64,000 bases of DNA from Hellea sp. GTDB lineage: Bacteria > Pseudomonadota > Alphaproteobacteria > Caulobacterales > Maricaulaceae. Below, in pieces: positions 30,434 to 39,382 of the stretch (positions are counted from its first letter, which is position 1; each line of letters opens with the position of its first letter). The DNA lies in NCBI GenBank assembly GCA_020629135.1, contig JAHDDX010000006.1, forward strand, positions 1 to 64,000, in the 5' to 3' direction. The position numbers were made by a program, and so were the translations under genes. A model generated the notes under the pieces. The model was not told the origin of the DNA and made no database searches. It worked only from the letters and a program-made list of their open reading frames with translations.

Positions 30434-31014
30434 TCGTTCTGGGTCTGACAGGCTCTATCGGCATGGGGAAATCAACCACCGCTGAAATGTTTCGCAAAGA
30501 AGGCTGCCCGGTTTTTGATGCGGACGCCGCCGTTCATCAGCTGTATTCAAAAGGGGGTGAGGCCGTCCCCATTATTAAAGCGGTTTTTCCGGACGCTGTG
30601 AAAAACGGCGCAATCGATCGAAAAACCCTTGGCATCCATATGCGCAAAGATCCCTTACACCTCGAAGTATTGGAAAGCTTTATTCACCCATTAGTCGCGA
30701 ATAAACGGGCTGAGTTTTTCACAAAGGCTAAAGGTGCCGATATTGTTATCATGGATGTGCCGCTCTTATTTGAAACCGGGGGCGATTCTTATGTCGACAA
30801 GATTGTCGTAGTGACCGCGCCCGCAGACATACAAAAATCCCGGGTCCTGGCCCGACCGGGTATGACACTGGAATTATTTGAAACCTTGCTAGCCCGACAG
30901 GTCCCGGATGCAGAGAAACGCCGCCGCGCCGATTTCCTGATTTTTACGGATAAAGGTCTGGATAATGCCCGCGAACAAGTCCAGTCTATCCTGGCTCAAC
31001 TCAGGGAAAATTGA
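30430..31014 (+). CDS. coaE: Dephospho-CoA kinase
   Basis: The 194-aa protein has the P-loop GLTGSIGMGKSTT at its N-terminus, VFDADAAVHQLY and the lid-region pattern of CoaE, with FIHPLV and VMDVPLLFETGG. It performs the last step of CoA synthesis. Translation starts at a GTG overlapping the aroE stop by 4 nt. Confidence 0.95.
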   Translation: MIVLGLTGSIGMGKSTTAEMFRKEGCPVFDADAAVHQLYSKGGEAVPIIKAVFPDAVKNGAIDRKTLGIHMRKDPLHLEVLESFIHPLVANKRAEFFTKAKGADIVIMDVPLLFETGGDSYVDKIVVVTAPADIQKSRVLARPGMTLELFETLLARQVPDAEKRRRADFLIFTDKGLDNAREQVQSILAQLREN

Positions 31015-31018
31015 CCCC

Positions 31019-31741
31019 ATGACCGGAATTCGTGAAATCGTTTTTGATACGGAAACGACAGGCTTTGACGCCAAGGGCGAAGACCGGATCACGGAAATCG
31101 GCGCTATCGAAATCATCGACCTGGTTCCCACCGGTGAAAGTTTTCACACCTATCTGGATCCGCAGCGCGAAGTCCCGGCGGCCGTGGTTGAAATTACCGG
31201 CCTGACCACGGAATTCCTAAAGGGCAAACCCCTGTTCAAAGATCAGGCCAAAGCCTTTCTGGATTTTGTCGGGGACAGCCAGTTGGTTGCCCATAATGCG
31301 GACTTTGACCGCGGCTTTATTAACGCCGAGCTCGCGCGGGCGGGTTTTGATCCGGTTCCCAATGGCCGGTTTACGGATACGTTGAAAATAGCCCGGTCGA
31401 AATTTCCAGGATCACCGGCCTCGCTCGATGCCCTGTGTAAGCGGTTTAATATTTCCCTGACCAGCCGGGACAAACACGGCGCTTTGATCGATGCGGAACT
31501 TCTGGCGGAGGTTTATCTGGATCTGCGGGGAGGACGCATTCGCAAGCTGGGTCTGGGAGATGATATTGTCCAGGATACGGCCCGACTGAAAATCCCAACG
31601 GCCAAACCCCGACCTACGCCGCTTGCTCCGCTTTCAAGCGAGGCGGAACGCACTGAGCATAAAGCCTTTATGGATAAAATTGGCGGCGATGATGAATCCA
31701 CCGTCTGGCATCGTTATTGGAAAAAAGCCGCTCGGGGATAA
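31019..31741 (+). CDS. dnaQ: DNA polymerase III epsilon subunit (3'-5' proofreading exonuclease)
   Basis: From the ATG at 31019 the 240-aa product has Exo I (IVFDTETTGF), Exo II (LVAHNADFDRGF) and Exo III (HGALIDAELLAEVYLDL with catalytic His and Asp), then a C-terminal linker that normally binds the alpha subunit. It starts 4 nt after coaE. The ppsR-maf-aroE-coaE-dnaQ order is a conserved alphaproteobacterial origin-proximal operon. Confidence 0.94.
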   Translation: MTGIREIVFDTETTGFDAKGEDRITEIGAIEIIDLVPTGESFHTYLDPQREVPAAVVEITGLTTEFLKGKPLFKDQAKAFLDFVGDSQLVAHNADFDRGFINAELARAGFDPVPNGRFTDTLKIARSKFPGSPASLDALCKRFNISLTSRDKHGALIDAELLAEVYLDLRGGRIRKLGLGDDIVQDTARLKIPTAKPRPTPLAPLSSEAERTEHKAFMDKIGGDDESTVWHRYWKKAARG

Positions 31742-31794
31742 ATACATGCCGTTCGGTTGTTTGGTGCCCACAAAAAATCGGACAAAGAGCAATC

Positions 31795-32343
31795 CTAATC
31801 CGACGCCTCGGGTTTTTCCATTGGCATCATCGCCGTGTCGCCAATCAGGCGGGTCATGGCTTCAGTTTTGACGAAATCCACGGCCTTGGCCATGTCTTCC
31901 AGATCGCTTTGTAACGAACCATTGACGATTTCAGCAAAAACGACTTTGGTTCCGGTTTCATGGGCTGACAATGTAATGGTCCAGACCGTTTGAACGGCGA
32001 GCTCAGACAGTGGACCAAAAGGCGCGTCCATGACAATTTTTTGGCCGTCCAGTATAATCAGGACTTCGCCGTGGGTGACGGAGCCTTTGTCCCAATTTTC
32101 CTGCCACAGCCCACCGGCCTTGGGATCAAAACTCAGATTTTCTGATTTGCCGGAATAGGTATGGTCCGGATGCCACCAGCTGGCCGGGTCAATCAGGCGG
32201 TCCCACATTTGATCCGGGGACAGGGTCGAATAACCTTCATGACGTAAGGTAAAGTGATCCGGCGCAGATTGGACGATCTCGGCATTGGCGATCGAGGTCG
32301 CGGATAAAGTCGCGAGGACAAAAGGGGTAAGAAGGGATTTCAT
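31795..32343 (-). CDS. Secreted SRPBCC-fold (START/polyketide cyclase-like) protein
   Basis: The 182-aa protein has a signal peptide (LATLSATSIANA) and then an SRPBCC-type pattern: TLSPDQMWDRLIDPASWWHPDHTYSG, GGLWQENWDKGSVTHGEVLIIL and a late LSAHETGTKVVFAEIVNG. This fold binds hydrophobic ligands in a deep pocket; ligand and role are unknown. A periplasmic location is unusual for the fold. It lies convergent to dnaQ and downstream of secB. Confidence 0.75.
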   Translation of the reverse strand: MKSLLTPFVLATLSATSIANAEIVQSAPDHFTLRHEGYSTLSPDQMWDRLIDPASWWHPDHTYSGKSENLSFDPKAGGLWQENWDKGSVTHGEVLIILDGQKIVMDAPFGPLSELAVQTVWTITLSAHETGTKVVFAEIVNGSLQSDLEDMAKAVDFVKTEAMTRLIGDTAMMPMEKPEASD

Positions 32344-32411
32344 GCAGGTCTCCGTTCACGGGCTGAATTTATCCAGCCCGTTACGGGTCCGCAATCCCAC
32401 CTTACGACAAA

Positions 32412-32906
32412 TTAATTCGGCTCTCCGGCCTCGGCGGCGCGGCGCATCATTTCATCCCGGAACATGGCGGAAAAATCCGGCGGCTCAAGCATGATGGGTG
32501 GGTAGCCGCCATTCTGTGTCATTTCCGCCATGATCTGACGGGCAAATGGGAAAAGCAAGCGCGGACACTCAATCATGATCAAAGGCTGGATTTCTTCAAT
32601 ATTGACGTTTTGAAACGCAAATAGACCGGCATATTCCAGCTCAGCGATAAAAGCAGTCCCGCTTTCTCGCCGGGCATCCGCCTTCAGGATCAAAGTTACC
32701 TCAACCGTATCATCGGTCAGCATTTGACGGCCGATTTCAATATTAATGTTGATTTCCGGGGCATCTTGTCCCGTCCGTAAAGAATCCGGGGCGTTAGGGT
32801 TCTCAAAGCTCACATCTTTGGTGTATTGCGCCAAGACCTGAAGCATTGGGCCTTGTGCCGTGGCCTCGGGTTCAGAATTGCCGGTTTTTTCAGCTTCATC
32901 CGCCAT
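32412..32906 (-). CDS. secB: Protein-export chaperone SecB
   Basis: From the ATG at 32906, which has AGGAGA 6 nt upstream, the 164-aa product matches SecB: a short acidic leader, QYTKDVSFENPNAP, NINIEIGRQ, YAGLFAFQNV, and CPRLLFPFARQIMAEMTQNGGYPPIMLEPPDF. SecB keeps preproteins unfolded and delivers them to SecA. The origin-proximal position next to dnaQ and timA is conserved in alphaproteobacteria. Confidence 0.95.
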   Translation of the reverse strand: MADEAEKTGNSEPEATAQGPMLQVLAQYTKDVSFENPNAPDSLRTGQDAPEININIEIGRQMLTDDTVEVTLILKADARRESGTAFIAELEYAGLFAFQNVNIEEIQPLIMIECPRLLFPFARQIMAEMTQNGGYPPIMLEPPDFSAMFRDEMMRRAAEAGEPN

Positions 32907-33046
32907 GCGGTGTCTCCTGATTGAATAAGTTAAGCACAAGGGCTATTGCGCCGTGCGCGTGGTCAGCTAACATAGCTCTAACTACGGGGCAACCGCAGAA
33001 TTTGAATTTCGGCAGAGCCGGAAAAAGACGTTAAAAGGCGACGAAA

Positions 33047-33712
33047 ATGTATGACGTAATTTTATGGGCCGCAATTGCGACAATTGTCTGCGTCGTGTTC
33101 TATTCCATCCTCGGAAAGTCCGTTGGCAAAGGCCCGGAATCCGGTATTGATCCGACGAAATTATTTGAAAAAGAAGTCAATTCTCCTTTACCGGTTGTCG
33201 ACCCGATCGAAGATGATCTTGGCTTCCCGGTTTTGCGCGACATTGCCAAAGCGGATCCGGGTTTTACGCCGGGATATTTTATTGATGGAGCCAAAGGGGC
33301 CTATAGTATGATTTTGGAAGCCTTTGCGAATGGGGACAAAGACGACCTGCAAGACTTACTGACGCCATCGGTCTATGAAGTATATGCGGCTGCGATTGAT
33401 GACCGACTGTCCAAAGACCTAACCCAGGTCACGGATCTGGCGCGTCTGATAGACGCTAAAATTGTTGGGGCCGAAAAATCAGGATCGGCAGCTCATATAT
33501 CTGTTGAGTATATAGCTGAACTGTCCTCGGCTCTTGTGGATGCGGACGGAAAAACCGTTCAAGGCGATCCGGACCTTTTATCCCGTGTGTCTGAGGTCTG
33601 GACATTTGAACGCGACCTGAAATCGAAAGATTTGAACTGGCGCCTTTCTGATGTGGCCTCGTCAAATGGAGACGAACTCGAAGCCGATCCGACCCCTGAC
33701 ACAAAAGACTAA
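33047..33712 (+). CDS. timA: Tim44/TimA family membrane-anchored adaptor
   Basis: The 221-aa protein has an N-terminal membrane anchor (VILWAAIATIVCVVFYSIL), a linker, and a Tim44-like domain (DPGFTPGYFIDGAKGAYSMILEAFANGDKDDLQDLLTPSVYEVY ... VEYIAEL, VWTFERDLKS). It is homologous to the mitochondrial import subunit Tim44. Its bacterial role is poorly defined. The gene lies 6 nt before mltA, divergent from secB. Confidence 0.88.
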   Translation: MYDVILWAAIATIVCVVFYSILGKSVGKGPESGIDPTKLFEKEVNSPLPVVDPIEDDLGFPVLRDIAKADPGFTPGYFIDGAKGAYSMILEAFANGDKDDLQDLLTPSVYEVYAAAIDDRLSKDLTQVTDLARLIDAKIVGAEKSGSAAHISVEYIAELSSALVDADGKTVQGDPDLLSRVSEVWTFERDLKSKDLNWRLSDVASSNGDELEADPTPDTKD

Positions 33713-33718
33713 TCCAAT

Positions 33719-35017
33719 ATGAAACAGCTTATTTGGGGCCTCCTGTTCGGAGCAATTCTATCAGCTTGTGCAACGACGCCAAAGACGGGGCCGATACTCA
33801 CGCCGACGCAGACACCTGTGTTGCAAGAGCCGGCTGAGCCTATAGACGCGCCTGTCGAAGGGCCTTCGCCTGTGTCGGAAGAGCCGATGATAGAACCCGA
33901 GGTCCAAGTTCCAGGACCCGAAACTCCAAACACAGTCGAAGAGACACCAGCGGCCCCCATTGAAAACCCGCCTGTGTCAATATTGCCGACTCAGCCTTCT
34001 GCGGAATTTCAATCCTTGTCTTATTGGGACGGGACCGATTTAAAACCCGCCTTTGCCGCATTTAAGCGAAGCTGTCGGCACTGGCGAAAAGCCAATGCGA
34101 ACAAAGCCCTCCATGCGGACCTCCCCGAATTTGGCAAAATTGCAGACTGGCTTTCAGCTTGTAACGGATTGGCGGAGTTAAATCTGGACGCGGATCAGCA
34201 GGAACTCAAACGGTTTTTTGAAACCGAGTTTTCTCCAATTGTTGTTGGAGCGGAAGCTGACGGACTGCTGACCGGTTATTATCAACCCGAAATTCAGGCG
34301 CAAAAATATCCGACGAAAGAATTTCGCGAACCGATACTGGCTATTCCCACGCAGAAAGAAAACAGAAGCAAAGCCCGGGATCAACTCAGTGCCGCGAGCG
34401 CGCGCGTCATCGCATTTGGTCGTCCGGCAGAAGTGTTCTTTATGCAAATACAGGGCTCCGGCATTTTAGTTTTTTCCGATGGGACGCGATTGCGTGCAGC
34501 CTATGCGGACAATAATGGCCACGCTTATACGTCAATCGGGCGGGTCTTGATTGACCGCGGGGAGTTGACACGTTCCGAAGCCTCAAAACAATCTATTGAA
34601 GCCTGGATGAAAAAAGCCGGCCCGGTAAAAGCGCGAGCGCTGATGAATGAAAATAAACGCTATATCTTTTTCAAAGAAGAAAATCTGATTCCGGGTGAGG
34701 GGCCTTTGGGTGCAATGCGGGTTGCTCTGACGGAAATGGGGTCTATGGCTATTGATACGCGCTATTATCCTTATGGTATTCCGATCTGGGTGAACACGAC
34801 ATTGCCAGAGAAAAAAGGGGATTATAATGGCAATGGCACCGGGCTTTTATTAATAACCCAGGACACCGGGCGTGCTATTCGCGGTAAACAACGCGGGGAT
34901 ATATACTTCGGAACGGGCGCGAGCGCCGGCGCTTTGGCAGGGGTCATGAAACACCCGGGTCAGTTTACCTTATTGCTGCCCAAACATCTCGCCGCTCAGT
35001 TTAAACCCAGCGCCTAG
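33719..35017 (+). CDS. mltA: Membrane-bound lytic murein transglycosylase A
   Basis: The 432-aa lipoprotein (lipobox ILSAC) has a Pro/Glu-rich linker of about 90 residues, an MltA domain (GLLTGYYQPEIQAQ, FFMQIQGSGILVFSDG) and a C-terminal 3D domain (IDTRYYPYGIPIWV and DTGRAIRGKQRGDIYFGTG, with the catalytic Asp region). It cleaves glycan strands to 1,6-anhydromuropeptides at the outer membrane. Cotranscribed with timA. Confidence 0.94.
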   Translation: MKQLIWGLLFGAILSACATTPKTGPILTPTQTPVLQEPAEPIDAPVEGPSPVSEEPMIEPEVQVPGPETPNTVEETPAAPIENPPVSILPTQPSAEFQSLSYWDGTDLKPAFAAFKRSCRHWRKANANKALHADLPEFGKIADWLSACNGLAELNLDADQQELKRFFETEFSPIVVGAEADGLLTGYYQPEIQAQKYPTKEFREPILAIPTQKENRSKARDQLSAASARVIAFGRPAEVFFMQIQGSGILVFSDGTRLRAAYADNNGHAYTSIGRVLIDRGELTRSEASKQSIEAWMKKAGPVKARALMNENKRYIFFKEENLIPGEGPLGAMRVALTEMGSMAIDTRYYPYGIPIWVNTTLPEKKGDYNGNGTGLLLITQDTGRAIRGKQRGDIYFGTGASAGALAGVMKHPGQFTLLLPKHLAAQFKPSA

Positions 35018-35031
35018 GTGAGGCTGAATTA

Positions 35032-35928
35032 ATGAGCGAAGATCAAGGCATTGATTTTCTAAGAGGTCCATTATTGGTTCTTTTAGGGGGCATTTGTATC
35101 GGTTTCGCGCCGATCGGACTTCGCCTTGGCCTGAGCGATCTTGGCCCGCAGGCAATTGCCATGTGGCGATATCTTCTGGCGGTGCCGCTATTGTTTTTAT
35201 TGACTTTGGTGGCTCAAAAAAGCCTCCCCCGCCGTCCCAATAAACTAATTATTTTAGCCGGCATATTCTTTGCCTGTGATGTGGCGCTCTGGCATTGGAG
35301 TCTGGAAATCACGACCGTGGCTAACTCGACCTTTATCGTGAATTTGGGAAACCTCGGAGTCGGTTTTCTGGCCTGGCTGGTCCTAAAAGAACGCCCGGCC
35401 AATATTTGGTTTATCGCCGTATTGATGGCGCTCATTGGAGCGGCCGCCTTGTCCCAGGGTGGCGGCGAGGCCGGGAAAGGCGCGCTGCGCGGCGATATAT
35501 TGGCCTTTTTCGCGGCAATCCTGGTGTCGGGATATGTGCTGTGTTCAAAAATGGCCCGAAATGAATTAGGCGGGCTGGAGGCTATATTCTGGTTGTCAGT
35601 GGTTGAAGCCTGCGTGGCCGCTCTAATTGTTCTGATTTCAGGTGAATCATTTTTACCGGAAACGATCAAAGGATTAAAAGTACCATTATTTTTAGCCCTG
35701 GTTGTTCAGGTGGCCGGGCAAGGCTTGATCATTACCGGATTGGGCCGCACCCCGGCAGCAATCGCCGGGGTTTTGGTCGTCGTGCAGCCGGTCGTCGCCG
35801 CGGCGGTGGCCTGGAGCCTGTTTGTGGAACCGTTGACTGCCTTGCAAATTGGTGGCGGCATGCTCATTCTAGGTGGTATAATTTTATCACAAAGAAAGCC
35901 GTCTTCTCGTCATGAAAAAACCAGTTGA
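35032..35928 (+). CDS. EamA/DMT-superfamily transporter
   Basis: The 298-aa protein has about ten hydrophobic segments in two EamA repeats (GPLLVLLGGICIGFAPIGLRLGL with AIAMWRYLLAVPLL; then GDILAFFAAILVSGYVLCSK with PVVAAAVAWSLFVEPL). Such proteins export or exchange small metabolites; the substrate is unknown. It follows mltA by 14 nt and overlaps the Smr gene by 17 nt. Confidence 0.88.
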   Translation: MSEDQGIDFLRGPLLVLLGGICIGFAPIGLRLGLSDLGPQAIAMWRYLLAVPLLFLLTLVAQKSLPRRPNKLIILAGIFFACDVALWHWSLEITTVANSTFIVNLGNLGVGFLAWLVLKERPANIWFIAVLMALIGAAALSQGGGEAGKGALRGDILAFFAAILVSGYVLCSKMARNELGGLEAIFWLSVVEACVAALIVLISGESFLPETIKGLKVPLFLALVVQVAGQGLIITGLGRTPAAIAGVLVVVQPVVAAAVAWSLFVEPLTALQIGGGMLILGGIILSQRKPSSRHEKTS

Positions 35929-36388
35929 AGATCAAACCGATCCGGCCTGGAAACGGGTGAAACAGACGGTGACGCCTTTACGCCCGAACAGCTCAAAACC
36001 GGCAACGCGCAAAGAGTTTGAGGCCCTGATGCGGGTTAAACCTGAACCGCGGATCAAAAACACGCCTCAACAAAACCCGCCCGAGCTGAACCAGGATAAA
36101 AAAGTCCGCCGCGGACGGGTTGAAATCGACAAAAAAATTGACTTGCATGACCTGACAAAAGTCGAGGCTGAGCGCGCGCTCCGCCGGGCATTGGTCCGGG
36201 CCTATAATCAAAATTTGAAAACGCTTCTTGTCGTGACGGGTAAAGGGGTAAGGTTGCAGGGCGTCTTGCGTCAGGCTTTCCCTAAATGGATGAACGATCC
36301 GGATATTCGCCCGATTATTGCCAGCTACTCACAGGCCCATATCCGCCATGGTGGATCCGGCGCCTGGTATATATTTCTTAAGAGATAG
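35912..36388 (+). CDS. Smr-domain protein
   Basis: The 158-aa protein has a basic, Pro-rich N-terminal half and a C-terminal Smr domain: KIDLHDLTKVEAERALRRAL, LLVVTGKGVRLQGVLRQAFPKW and HIRHGGSGAWYIFL. Stand-alone Smr domains are nucleases acting on DNA or RNA, and in E. coli SmrB acts in ribosome rescue; which applies here is unknown. The position after mltA and before hslU is common in this group. Confidence 0.88.
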   Translation: MKKPVEDQTDPAWKRVKQTVTPLRPNSSKPATRKEFEALMRVKPEPRIKNTPQQNPPELNQDKKVRRGRVEIDKKIDLHDLTKVEAERALRRALVRAYNQNLKTLLVVTGKGVRLQGVLRQAFPKWMNDPDIRPIIASYSQAHIRHGGSGAWYIFLKR

Positions 36389-36437
36389 GCTGCAAATTTC
36401 AGTTGAGCGGCAGAAGTCATAATCGTAGAGAAATTGC

Positions 36438-37697
36438 ATGAATATCAAATATAACCTCCTTTCAGTCTCACTGCTTGTTCTTTTAACTGCTTGCGGGGGA
36501 AGCGGGTCCAGCTCACCGGCCCCAGCACCGGTTGCACCAACGCCGCCTCCCACAACAACGACTCCGCCACCAGCGGCGCAGGATATCGGCCCGCATGATT
36601 GTGTAAACGGAATGGCTGGCGACTTTGCTTGTAACGGATTTGATTTTTCCAAACGAGTTTCACTGGAAGATTTTGGTGCCGGGTCAGGCAATGATATCTG
36701 GGGCTGGACAGACCCGGACGACGGCACAGAATATGCTTTGATGGGACTAAATAATGGGACCGGATTTGTTCGAATATCAGATCCGGAAAACCCGGTTTTG
36801 GTTGGAACTATGGCGACACAAACTGTTGGGGCCAACTGGCGTGATATTAAAGTCTATCAGAATCACGCCTTTGTCGTCGCGGATAATGCGGGCGCTCATG
36901 GCATGCAGGTTTTTGACCTGACACGCCTCAGAGGACAATCTGGAAACATAACATTTACTCCGGACACAGTTTATTCAGGCGTACAAAATTCACACAATAT
37001 CGTTATCAATGAGGACACCGGTTTTGCGTATCTGGTCGGCACGAATACATGTAATGGTGGATTGCATATGGTCGATATTTCGACCCCGACTTCACCCCAA
37101 TCTGCCGGATGTCATTCGACGAGCGGATATACCCATGATGCGCAATGCGTGATTTATTCCGGACCTGACACAGCCTATACGGGCGATGAAATCTGCTTTG
37201 CGTCCAATGAAGATGATGTGGCCATAATTAACGTGACCAACAAATCCGCCACGCAAGAGCTGTCCAGCGTTGTTTATCCAAATTTTGGTTACACACATCA
37301 GGGCTGGCTGGATGACAATCAACAATTCCTATTGGTTGGTGATGAGCTTGACGAAAGAAATGTTCGAGTCCGGACCAGCACGATTGTTTTAGATGTACGG
37401 GATTTGGATAATCCCCAATATCTTTATACCCATCAGGCCGATACGATCTCGATTGATCACAATATGTATATTGTTGGACAAAAAGTTTACCAGGCCAATT
37501 ACAGAGCTGGTTTACGGGTGCTGGATTTCACGGATTTGGCAACAGATAGTTTTACGGAATCGGCCTTCTTTGATACCTATCCGGCAGATGATGAAGCCTC
37601 GTTTGACGGGGCCTGGAGCGTTTATCCATTTTTTGCCAGCGGTACTGTGATTGTCAGTGACATTAATCGCGGCCTGTTTATTTTAACCCCGCAATAG
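36438..37697 (+). CDS. Choice-of-anchor B family lipoprotein with LVIVD-type beta-propeller
   Basis: The 419-aa protein has a lipobox (LLVLLTAC) followed by a Ser/Pro/Thr linker and then repeated beta-propeller blades: GWTDPDDGTEYALMGLNNGTGFVRISDPENP, WRDIKVYQNHAFVVADNAGAHGMQVFDLTRL, FAYLVGTNTCNGGLHMVDIS and LRVLDFTDLA. This is the choice-of-anchor B pattern, found on the surface of marine bacteria; function is unknown. Four Cys in the central blades (TCNGG, AGCHS, AQCVI, EICFA) could form disulfides. Confidence 0.82.
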   Translation: MNIKYNLLSVSLLVLLTACGGSGSSSPAPAPVAPTPPPTTTTPPPAAQDIGPHDCVNGMAGDFACNGFDFSKRVSLEDFGAGSGNDIWGWTDPDDGTEYALMGLNNGTGFVRISDPENPVLVGTMATQTVGANWRDIKVYQNHAFVVADNAGAHGMQVFDLTRLRGQSGNITFTPDTVYSGVQNSHNIVINEDTGFAYLVGTNTCNGGLHMVDISTPTSPQSAGCHSTSGYTHDAQCVIYSGPDTAYTGDEICFASNEDDVAIINVTNKSATQELSSVVYPNFGYTHQGWLDDNQQFLLVGDELDERNVRVRTSTIVLDVRDLDNPQYLYTHQADTISIDHNMYIVGQKVYQANYRAGLRVLDFTDLATDSFTESAFFDTYPADDEASFDGAWSVYPFFASGTVIVSDINRGLFILTPQ

Positions 37698-37730
37698 CCC
37701 TAATCGAATTCTGGCAAGGATTTTGCACAT

Positions 37731-37766
37731 GACCCGTTATGAAAAACGGGTCGCGCATTCTTATTT
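37731..37766 (+). terminator. Hairpin with T-rich tail after the choice-of-anchor gene
   Basis: GACCCGTT-ATGAAA-AACGGGTC is a perfect 8-bp stem with a 6-nt loop, followed by a T-rich stretch (CATTCTTATTTTG). It fits a weak intrinsic terminator. The loop is exactly the start codon plus second codon of the following small ORF. Confidence 0.5.
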
Positions 37767-38014
37767 TGTTTTGCTGTTTTATGAGCCTTTTCACCTGCGT
37801 GCAGGTGTTAGATCGATATTCGCTTGCCTATGAGGAGTGTTCACAACTTTGGCGAACAGAAATTGACAGCTCAAAGCAATATCCGGAACAGGTCGAGTTT
37901 GTGAAAGCGCGCTTAACTGAGGATAAGATGATCGCATCTGATAATAAGAGCTGCCCCGGATTATGGCCAGGGCACAAACAAAGACTGGTGTCCGAACTTA
38001 ACGCTATAAAATAA
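37739..38014 (+). CDS. Small secreted protein candidate (91 aa), function unknown
   Basis: The ORF begins with a plausible signal sequence ([18 protein letters not shown]) and continues with a charged mature part containing two Cys ([17 protein letters not shown]). There is no good ribosome binding site, and the start codon lies in the loop of the hairpin at 37731-37752. If real, it would be poorly or conditionally translated. It overlaps the hslU 3' end by 11 nt. I do not recognise a family. Confidence 0.45.
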   Translation: MKNGSRILILFCCFMSLFTCVQVLDRYSLAYEECSQLWRTEIDSSKQYPEQVEFVKARLTEDKMIASDNKSCPGLWPGHKQRLVSELNAIK

Positions 38015-39308
38015 ACTTCGACAAATCTTGATCGCTGGCAAGCTTGCCGACCTGATTGCGTACATATTCAGCATTAATGACCAAAGTCTCGCCGCCTTTA
38101 TCGGTGGCGCTAAAGCTAATATCATCCAAAAGCCGCTCCATGACTGTGTGTAATCGTCGGGCGCCGATATTCTCAATACTGGCATTTACATCGGCAGATA
38201 TTTTGGCAATTTCGGCAATGCCATCTTTGGTGAAATCCAATGTAACATCTTCAGTTTCCATGAGGGCTTTATATTGTTTGATCAGACTGGCCTCGGGCTC
38301 GGTCAGGATGCGGACAAAATCTTCCTCTGTCAGTGCCCGCAACTCAACCCGGATCGGCAATCTGCCTTGAAGCTCCGGCAATAAGTCAGAAGGCTTGGCG
38401 ACATGAAATGCACCGGAGGCAATAAAGAGTATATGATCGGTTTTGACGGGACCATATTTGGTCGCAACCGTCGTGCCTTCGATTAAGGGCAAAAGATCAC
38501 GCTGCACACCTTCTCGGGATACGCTGGCCCCGCGCATTTCAGACCGGGCAGAAATTTTATCAATTTCATCCAGAAAAACGATGCCGTCATTTTCTGCGCG
38601 GTCTATGGCTTCGCGTGTGATCGCTTCATCATCGATAAGTTTGTCTGCCTCTTCGGCCAGTAAGGGTCCATAGGCGTCTCCGATTTTTAACGTCACTTTT
38701 TTGGTGCGTCCCATGCCTTTGCCAAAAATAGATCCAAGATCGATCATGCCCATACCGGCACCCGGTTGTCCGGGAATATCAATGCCCTGAAAAGGAGACG
38801 CCGTGTCAGCGAGCTCTAGCTCGACTTCGGTGTCGTCCAGTTCGCCATTTATGAGTTTAGATCGAAATTTCTTTCGCGTCGCTTCGCCGGCATTTTCACC
38901 CACCAGGGCGTCCAGAATGCGTTTTTCCGCCGCCAGATCCGCCTGGGCCTTAACCTGTTCGCGTTTCATATCTCTGAGCATAGAAATTGAAGCCTCGACC
39001 AGATCTCTGACAATCTGCTCGACGTCTCGCCCAACATAGCCAACTTCCGTAAATTTCGTGGCCTCGATTTTGATAAATGGAGCTTGCGCTAATTTCGCAA
39101 GACGTCTGGATATTTCAGTTTTTCCGACACCGGTTGGGCCGATCATTAATATGTTCTTTGGAGTTACTTCGTTCCGAAGAGCCTCAGGCACACGCCGACG
39201 TCGCCAGCGATTGCGCAGGGCAATCGCAACGGCCCGTTTAGCATCTTTTTGCGCCACAATGTGGCGATCGAGTTCGGATACGATTTCGCGGGGGGAAAAA
39301 TCTGTCAT
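38004..39308 (-). CDS. hslU: HslU, ATPase of the HslVU (ClpYQ) protease
   Basis: The 434-aa AAA+ protein starts [33 protein letters not shown], has Walker [33 protein letters not shown] (pore loop GYVG), Walker [12 protein letters not shown] and a sensor region typical of HslU. It unfolds substrates for the HslV peptidase. In most relatives hslV and hslU are adjacent; here they are about 2.5 kb apart, separated by two membrane-protein genes on the same strand. Confidence 0.97.
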   Translation of the reverse strand: MTDFSPREIVSELDRHIVAQKDAKRAVAIALRNRWRRRRVPEALRNEVTPKNILMIGPTGVGKTEISRRLAKLAQAPFIKIEATKFTEVGYVGRDVEQIVRDLVEASISMLRDMKREQVKAQADLAAEKRILDALVGENAGEATRKKFRSKLINGELDDTEVELELADTASPFQGIDIPGQPGAGMGMIDLGSIFGKGMGRTKKVTLKIGDAYGPLLAEEADKLIDDEAITREAIDRAENDGIVFLDEIDKISARSEMRGASVSREGVQRDLLPLIEGTTVATKYGPVKTDHILFIASGAFHVAKPSDLLPELQGRLPIRVELRALTEEDFVRILTEPEASLIKQYKALMETEDVTLDFTKDGIAEIAKISADVNASIENIGARRLHTVMERLLDDISFSATDKGGETLVINAEYVRNQVGKLASDQDLSKFIL

Positions 39309-39382
39309 GACTTGACTCGTTTCATTTTCTTATCCCGCTTTAGATAAGACAATCATTTTGAATTTCAAGGCGAAGACTGTGT

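Noticed and set aside
36329-36835. 168-aa minus-strand ORF with Gly/Val-rich stretch
   Set aside because: Antisense to the lipobox and Pro/Thr linker of the choice-of-anchor B gene; the Gly-rich run is the complement of Pro codons.
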